From NCBI GenBank assembly GCA_938001965.1, contig CALLBC010000039.1, forward strand, positions 1 through 40,388: a DNA stretch of 40,388 nucleotides. The letters run 5' to 3'. A model generated the notes under the pieces. That model was given only the letters and a program-made list of their open reading frames with translations. It did not search any database and was not told the DNA's origin. Below are positions 35,543-40,388 of this stretch, in pieces (positions within the stretch are counted from its first letter, which is position 1; each line of letters starts with the position of its first letter). The stretch comes from an uncultured Bdellovibrionales bacterium. GTDB taxonomy: Bacteria > Bdellovibrionota > Bdellovibrionia > Bdellovibrionales > UBA1609. The position numbers were made by a program, and so were the translations under genes.

Positions 35543-35572
35543 AAAGCGTTTCACTATGAAACGCTTTTTTTT
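35543..35572 (+). terminator. Strong Rho-independent terminator after the PpiD-like gene
   Basis: AAAGCGTTTC (35543-35552) pairs perfectly with GAAACGCTTT (35558-35567) around a 5-nt loop, followed by a run of T. It separates the ppiD-like gene from the protease gene, which therefore needs its own promoter. Confidence 0.95.
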
Positions 35573-35618
35573 CATTTATAACTCCCATTTTAAAAAATAA
35601 TAAATACAGACTTTTGGC

Positions 35619-35645
35619 TTAAGTTTTAAAACTTTAGTCCGATAA
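35619..35645 (+). promoter_or_regulatory. Sigma-28 (FliA)-type promoter before the subtilase–PilZ gene
   Basis: TTAAGTTT (35619-35626), an 11-nt spacer, then TCCGATAA (35638-35645). The enterobacterial FliA consensus is TAAAGTTT-N11-GCCGATAA, so each half matches at 7 of 8 positions with exact spacing. It is located between a strong terminator and the GTG start 26 nt downstream, exactly where a promoter is required. The motif is seen in sequence; use by a flagellar sigma factor is inferred. Confidence 0.7.
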
Positions 35646-35670
35646 ATAATTTATAAAAGAGGTCCGTATT

Positions 35671-37584
35671 GTGATAAAAAAAGTATTCTTAATAACTTTA
35701 TCTGTGTTTCTATTTTCTGCTTACTCCTATGCTCAAGAGTATGTTCCTGGTGAAGTTATAGTTAAAATGCGTAACACTGGCGATTCAGGGTCTACCAATA
35801 GGTTTCATCAAAAAGCACAAGCTGAAAACGGAATGGAACTAAAGCAAGCTTTCTCAGAAATGAAAGTTTATCATTATAAAATCAATGACCAAGATTCAGT
35901 TGAAAATGCCATTAGTAATTTAGAGCTTGATCCAGATGTGGAATTTGTCGAGCCTAATTATATTGTCCACAAAGCAACTGCTTTTGATAATAATGTTGAG
36001 CATGTAAGCCCTGAGCGAGTGGCTGAAATGAGAAATAATGAATTAAGAGATGAGGCTGAGGCCATTGGTTATCCAATAAGAAACCCAGGGCAAAATTCAG
36101 GTAACAACAAAGGTGTAAATCAAAAATTAGGAGCTCTTTCGACCTTTGTTCCTGTGGTTGCAGTTATTGATACTGGTTTAGATATTAACCATGATGTTTT
36201 TGTAGATAGTGGTGCCATTTGGCAAAATAGTGGCGAGATACCTGGAAATGGTATTGATGATGATGGCAATGGTTATATTGATGACGTGAATGGGTGGAAC
36301 TATATTACTAATAGTGGCTTTATGCATGATGATGAAGGTCACGGGACTCATGTGTCAGGAATTGTGTTAAAAGCAGGGATAGATATTTTTGCAGACCCTG
36401 TAGATCCTTCGCCAATGAAAATCATGCCATTAAAGTTTTTAGATCATACCGGGAGTGGTTCAACTTCAGCAGCCATTGCTGCAATTTACTATGCTGTAAA
36501 TAACGGTGCCAATGTTATTAATAACTCTTGGGGCGGATCAGGTTATAGTGAATCCCTTCATGCAGCCATTGCTTATAGTTATGATAATGGTGTGGCCTTT
36601 ACAGCAGCAGCAGGAAATGCAGGCACTAATAATGACGGTGCTCCACTTTATCCTGCTAGTTATGATGTACCTCATATCATGTCAATTGCTGCAACAACGG
36701 CAACAGACTACTTAGCTTCTTTTTCTAACTTTGGTAAATCAACAGTAGATTTAGGCAGCCCTGGTTTATATATTCTAAGTACATGGCCTTGTTCGGGTTC
36801 AAGTTGTGGTCATAGTACCTCTTCGGGAACAAGTATGGCTGCACCTCTAGTGGCTGGTTTTGCTGCCATGATGCTAATTGAAGCACCAACCATGCTCGGT
36901 TATCAAATTAAAAGTATTTTATTTGGCGAGTCCGACTATGTTTCAGCTTTAGATAATAAAATTCTAACTGACAGCCGTATAAATGGAGCCTCGTCAGTGG
37001 CGTTTTCTAAAACAGCTGCCATTGACCCGGATCAACCTGCATATACTTTTGTTCCATTAAGATCTCTATCTAGTGCTGATTCAGGTGGTGGCTGTGGATT
37101 AGTAAAACGAATGTATGAAAGTAAGCAGCCTCCAAAAATTGGGCGAGGTGGTGCGAAAGCTCCAGTAGGTATATCTTGGTCATTACTTATGGTTTTAGGC
37201 TTGTTTGCAGCTCCATTTGTTGTAGCCAGTGTTATGCGCACGCAAAGTAAAGAGCCGCAAGTGAATCGAAGAAAGCATGAAAGGTTTAGCATTGAGTCCA
37301 GTGTGTCACTAAATGTTAATGGTGAAAACGTGAAAGGTTCAGTGAGCTGCATCTCTGCCGGTGGCGTTCAATTATCCACAGGAGCTCTTCTTGAAAAGGG
37401 TGGAGTTGTGAAAATGGTGATTAGCAGTCCAGATGGCAGCGAGCAAATTGAAGTGGCTGGTCAGATTGTTTGGGAAAAAGACAAAGAGTCTTATGGTGTA
37501 CAATTTAAAAATGTACAAGAGGCTGTGAGTTCGCAAATTAATGAGTGGACAGAGTCATTAGAGCCAGAAGCCAGTGAATCATAA
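35671..37584 (+). CDS. Subtilisin-like serine protease with transmembrane segment and cytoplasmic PilZ domain
   Basis: A 637-residue S8-family protease. GTG start with an AAGAGG site. Signal peptide MIKKVFLITLSVFLFSAYSYA; an I9-type propeptide (about 22-100, ending DVEFVEPNYIV); a catalytic domain with Asp167 (VAVIDTGLD), His224 (GHGTHVSG), oxyanion Asn316 (AAAGNAG) and Ser388 (GTSMAAPLVAG). Residues 465-500 hold a glycine-rich GGGCG patch, then one hydrophobic helix (501-521) and basic residues. Residues ~533-620 form a PilZ domain: RRKHERF supplies the RxxxR motif, while the second motif reads CISAGG instead of (D/N)xSxxG. Topology predicts an outside protease and a cytoplasmic c-di-GMP sensor on one chain. 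It is preceded by a sigma-28-like promoter and flanked by terminators, so monocistronic. Substrate unknown. Confidence 0.9.
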   Translation: MIKKVFLITLSVFLFSAYSYAQEYVPGEVIVKMRNTGDSGSTNRFHQKAQAENGMELKQAFSEMKVYHYKINDQDSVENAISNLELDPDVEFVEPNYIVHKATAFDNNVEHVSPERVAEMRNNELRDEAEAIGYPIRNPGQNSGNNKGVNQKLGALSTFVPVVAVIDTGLDINHDVFVDSGAIWQNSGEIPGNGIDDDGNGYIDDVNGWNYITNSGFMHDDEGHGTHVSGIVLKAGIDIFADPVDPSPMKIMPLKFLDHTGSGSTSAAIAAIYYAVNNGANVINNSWGGSGYSESLHAAIAYSYDNGVAFTAAAGNAGTNNDGAPLYPASYDVPHIMSIAATTATDYLASFSNFGKSTVDLGSPGLYILSTWPCSGSSCGHSTSSGTSMAAPLVAGFAAMMLIEAPTMLGYQIKSILFGESDYVSALDNKILTDSRINGASSVAFSKTAAIDPDQPAYTFVPLRSLSSADSGGGCGLVKRMYESKQPPKIGRGGAKAPVGISWSLLMVLGLFAAPFVVASVMRTQSKEPQVNRRKHERFSIESSVSLNVNGENVKGSVSCISAGGVQLSTGALLEKGGVVKMVISSPDGSEQIEVAGQIVWEKDKESYGVQFKNVQEAVSSQINEWTESLEPEASES

Positions 37585-37604
37585 ATAAAAGTAAAATTTA
37601 AATT

Positions 37605-37638
37605 AAAAAAGCACAACTAATATGTTGTGTTTTTTTTT
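37605..37638 (+). terminator. Terminator after the subtilase–PilZ gene
   Basis: CACAAC (37612-37617) pairs with GTTGTG (37624-37629) around TAATAT, flanked by A-rich DNA on the left and a long T-run on the right. The A/T flanks make it potentially bidirectional, serving also the converging 37684-38055 gene. Confidence 0.85.
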
Positions 37639-37683
37639 AATTTTTAAGCTATATAAGAAGGAGTGCAAACTATATTAGAGGAA

Positions 37684-38055
37684 CTACTTGGAAATTAAAG
37701 TTCTTTTAGCGCTGAATACAAATGGGAATTGCACCTCTGCGATGCGCTTATTGTTTGATTTGGGAAAGCTCCAGGTGCGGATTTTTTTAGCTAAGCAATT
37801 ACTTACAAACCGATCAATGGTTTTCACAGTTTTTACATGGGTGGCTCTGCCATCAGGGTGAACATTCCACTTCATAATAACTTTTCCATAAGCATTAAAA
37901 CCTTCTGCTAAGTAACTTTGATAACAGTTATTAATATCTTGTTTGTTTTTCTTTAGTGTTTGATGCACTTGCTTGTTTGTCACAGTGAGTGAGCTATTTG
38001 CGAAAGAAAAATTTGAAAAAATAAGCAAGGTGAGTAAGGCTATAACTAGTTTCAT
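37684..38055 (-). CDS. Small exported AgmX/PglI C-terminal-domain protein
   Basis: Protein of 123 residues with a signal peptide (MKLVIALLTLLIFSNFSFA). The mature part matches the TonB-like C-terminal domain of AgmX/PglI proteins: QVHQTLKKNKQDINNCYQSY, GKVIMKWNVHPDGRATHVK, then a cysteine in SNCLAKKIRTWSFP and a QFPFVF ending. The two cysteines probably form a disulphide. In AgmX and PglI the domain ends long envelope proteins, with AgmX known from Myxococcus gliding motility; here it stands alone as the whole mature protein. It likely binds a periplasmic partner; function unproven. Converges with the protease gene. Confidence 0.82.
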   Translation of the reverse strand: MKLVIALLTLLIFSNFSFANSSLTVTNKQVHQTLKKNKQDINNCYQSYLAEGFNAYGKVIMKWNVHPDGRATHVKTVKTIDRFVSNCLAKKIRTWSFPKSNNKRIAEVQFPFVFSAKRTLISK

Positions 38056-38224
38056 GGGTCTAGTATATTAAGCATTCATTAAGAAGTAAATGTATTATTT
38101 CAAGCTTTAGTCTTACTGCTTTAGTATTAATTTTTATAAACTAGACTATTTATACGAGACCTTCTCCCGGAAGGGGACTTGGACTAGGTAGCTCTGTGAT
38201 GTCAACTTTGTTAGAATTAAGCTA

Positions 38225-40388
38225 TTGGTTTATTTTACACTAAATAGGTTTGCCTATTTATTATTATTTATTTCTTTTATGCTATGTTTACCCATGGGCT
38301 GTGGTGGTGGGTTTGACCCTAACAATGTTGGTGGTTCTGGTGGTAGCGGCTCAAATATACCACCTAAATCCTGGGGCTTTGATTCTCCTGCAAACTATAC
38401 TTTTAATAGCACGCAAGTGGAAGTAACAGGAAGTGCTGCAAAAATTAAACGAGTCAATTATGAAGTAGATACGGCCGGTGAATTTGCTGCAGGTACGCAT
38501 TATGGTACTGCTTATAGCGGTGGACACTTAACCTTAGTGACAGGGACAGCAACTAGTGAATTAAATGCTGTGACAACACCAAAATTTGCAGATTTAGTCG
38601 CCTACTGGAAGTTTGAAGGAGACTTTACTGACAGCTCCACAGAAAGCAATGACGGCACAGCTATTGGTGATGCCGCTGTTGATGCAAGTTCATTTATGGT
38701 GGGAAGTGGAAGTGCAACATTTGATGGCGTAGGTGATTATATCACCGTGGCAGATGGCAATAGTTTAGATTTAGATTTGGCTTCAAATTTTACAATCTCT
38801 GCATGGGTAAAAAGTAATGCAACAGGAGCGAATGATAGGATTGTTGCCAAAGAATGTTTTGATGTCTCCTACATACAGTCTTCATTTTACTTAACTACTA
38901 ATATTTCAGATGGGTATAGCTTTGGTATATCAACAGATGGAACAACATTTAGCCCCGCAGCCAACACTCCTGTGGCTTTTAAACCGGGTGAATGGAAGCA
39001 TGTTGTTGGAACCTATGATGGTGTGAATCTTAAGGTTTATGTTGATAGTGTTTTAATGAATACAAGAGCTAGAACTGGAAGTGTTTTTAATGGAACAACA
39101 GATGTGTCAATCGGTGCAAGGACTGGCAGTGCTACTTGTAATGTTGGAGCAGCCTATTTTGATGGAAATATAGATGATGTGGCCATTTGGAAAAGTACAT
39201 TGTCTGAGGATGAGGTTTCATCAGTTTATAATCAACAAAAGCAAAGGTACTTTGGTTATTTTGATTCTGATATTTTAGACTCAGGCACGCCCATCTCTCC
39301 TTGGCCATCACTTGAGTGGACAGCGGACTTACCTTACTTTAAAGAGCTGACTGGTGATGTTAATAATGATGGTGTTCCAGACAGTGAAAGTGCAACAGTG
39401 GCGAACTATACAAGTTTGGTTGGTTCAAGTGGCTCAACTTCAGATAATAACTTAATGAACTCTCTAATTTTATTATATAGATTTAATGGGTTGGCTGATT
39501 ATACGGGAGTTGCCGATGAAGTGACAGACTATGCTCGTAATACACCGGCCTTAGATAATAGCGGTGTTGCCATTGGTGGTAATATTAGTTCTGCTAAAGG
39601 AATGTTCCTTCAAGGTCGAGAGTTTGATGGCTCTGGTAAAAGTATAACTGTTTCCAGTTTTAACTCTAACCCAGTATTTACGGCTGATAAATCATTTTCA
39701 TTTTGGTTAAAACTCAACCCAACACAAGCAGACACAACAAGTACAACAAATACTATATTATTAGATGGTGATGGCACTAGAACTTTTAAAATAGGCGTGC
39801 ATAATCAAACTGCTCTGGCCGCTGATATTGGGAAAATATTTATTGAAGCTAGTGATGGAGCAACTACACCAACTTTAACAAGTACTAAATTGCTAAATGA
39901 TGGAAAGTTTCATCATATAACTATTATGAGTGGTGGAAACTTAAGGTTATTTATTGATGGTGAGTTTGAAGGAAGTGTAATTAATTCGACCATAGGAACT
40001 TATGGTGGAGCATATACGTTTAACATCAGTGCGGCTGTTGAAGGTTTCTCAGGTGTGATTGACGAATTGGCTTATTGGGCAAGAGCTTTACATTTTAATA
40101 TTGGAACTTCAGTTTCCCATGAGGCTGAACAACTTTATTTAAGAGGTGCTAATCGTATTAAAACATTGGTAAAAAGTTGTATTGACCCTGCTTGTAATTG
40201 TGTTGGCTTCGGAGTAGGTGGTAATACCACAGATTGTGATGGGGATACCACTCCAAATGCATCAGATAATGATGATTTGTTTTTCTCTAAATGGTTAGGG
40301 CCAAATAATACTGCCAACACTTTTTTCTCTGAACTTCATAACAATACAAGCATTAATGCTAGTGGCGAGGCTGATGGAGAAGTAAATA
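38225..40388 (+). CDS. Large LamG-domain lipoprotein, 3' end outside window
   Basis: The frame is open after a TAG near 38192 to the window edge (about 721 codons). The start is uncertain: TTG at 38225 gives a full signal peptide (MVYFTLNRFAYLLLFISF, then LPMGCGGG); ATG at 38279 would leave a very short one. Neither has a strong ribosome-binding site. Cys in MGCGGG is the probable lipid-modified residue, followed by a Gly/Ser linker. Two concanavalin-like LamG domains follow, each opening with a YWKFEGDFTD or LYRFNGLAD motif and closing with an (I)DDVAIWK or IDELAYWAR motif. They are joined by a thrombospondin-3-like calcium motif (GDVNNDGVPDSES); another (DCDGDTTPNASDNDD) follows the second LamG. 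Probably an outer-surface binding protein. Ligand unknown. Confidence 0.85.
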   Translation, partial: MVYFTLNRFAYLLLFISFMLCLPMGCGGGFDPNNVGGSGGSGSNIPPKSWGFDSPANYTFNSTQVEVTGSAAKIKRVNYEVDTAGEFAAGTHYGTAYSGGHLTLVTGTATSELNAVTTPKFADLVAYWKFEGDFTDSSTESNDGTAIGDAAVDASSFMVGSGSATFDGVGDYITVADGNSLDLDLASNFTISAWVKSNATGANDRIVAKECFDVSYIQSSFYLTTNISDGYSFGISTDGTTFSPAANTPVAFKPGEWKHVVGTYDGVNLKVYVDSVLMNTRARTGSVFNGTTDVSIGARTGSATCNVGAAYFDGNIDDVAIWKSTLSEDEVSSVYNQQKQRYFGYFDSDILDSGTPISPWPSLEWTADLPYFKELTGDVNNDGVPDSESATVANYTSLVGSSGSTSDNNLMNSLILLYRFNGLADYTGVADEVTDYARNTPALDNSGVAIGGNISSAKGMFLQGREFDGSGKSITVSSFNSNPVFTADKSFSFWLKLNPTQADTTSTTNTILLDGDGTRTFKIGVHNQTALAADIGKIFIEASDGATTPTLTSTKLLNDGKFHHITIMSGGNLRLFIDGEFEGSVINSTIGTYGGAYTFNISAAVEGFSGVIDELAYWARALHFNIGTSVSHEAEQLYLRGANRIKTLVKSCIDPACNCVGFGVGGNTTDCDGDTTPNASDNDDLFFSKWLGPNNTANTFFSELHNNTSINASGEADGEVN

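Noticed and set aside
38159-38200. Possible c-di-GMP riboswitch before the LamG gene (CCTTC/GGAAGG hairpin and a CTAGGTAGC word)
   Set aside because: The conserved GEMM core sequences and the two-helix layout could not be found; only a short hairpin is supported.
1-40388. tRNA, rRNA, CRISPR, insertion-sequence or prophage content
   Set aside because: No tRNA-like TΨC/anticodon arrangement, repeat-spacer array, transposase or phage structural gene was recognised on either strand by eye; a covariance-model scan was not possible.

Overview
The window is AT-rich chromosomal DNA from a Gram-negative bacterium. It encodes an LpxC lipid A enzyme, an LptF-type LPS exporter, an Omp85/TamB pair, an MreCD–PBP2–RodA elongation cluster, many lipoproteins and secreted proteases, and a stand-alone AgmX/PglI-type domain. 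This mix, together with low GC, many TTG starts and a split ComEC, best fits the Bdellovibrionota (Bacteriovorax/Halobacteriovorax-like rather than high-GC Deltaproteobacteria). That assignment is an inference from gene content, not a database match. No rRNA, tRNA, CRISPR array, insertion sequence or phage gene was recognised. Most of the window is ordinary core chromosome, with small accessory secreted-protein genes in between.

Layout. 1-1151 (-): a nucleoside transporter cut by the window edge. 1334-2656 (-): a trypsin-like lipoprotein with a P-domain. 2823-10592 (-): an operon of a TPR-like protein, tamB and a tamA-like Omp85 gene. 10716-12060 (-): a TPR protein and efp. 12118-14198 (+): ruvC-ruvA-ruvB. 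14328-17941: three exported proteins of unknown function, the last a 779-residue protein with C-terminal repeats. 18064-18930 (-): lpxC. 19259-20365 (+): ald. 20600-22221 (-): comEC split into two overlapping genes. 22865-26486 (+): a YbgF-like lipoprotein, an acidic LysM protein and dprA. 26475-27578 (-): lptF-type permease. 27751-28919 (+): a degenerate receiver-like protein and trxA. 29234-33815 (-): mreC-mreD-mrdA-rodA. 34008-35510 (+): a PpiD-like folding factor. 35671-37584 (+): a subtilase joined through a membrane segment to a PilZ domain. 37684-38055 (-): an AgmX/PglI-domain protein. 38225-end (+): a LamG-domain lipoprotein cut by the window edge.

Functional themes. Envelope building dominates: the lipid A committed step, LPS export, outer-membrane protein assembly, periplasmic folding and lateral wall synthesis. 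Branch migration and Holliday-junction resolution (RuvABC) and DNA uptake and processing (ComEC parts, DprA) form a recombination/competence theme.

The most unusual items are: (i) the protease–membrane–PilZ fusion preceded by a close match to a sigma-28 (FliA) promoter; (ii) two very large intergenic inverted repeats (about 190 and 250 bp) with long near-perfect arms, both between converging genes; (iii) the split ComEC; (iv) a long hairpin that covers the dprA ribosome-binding region; and (v) the repeat-bearing 779-residue exported protein with a pre-toxin-like segment.
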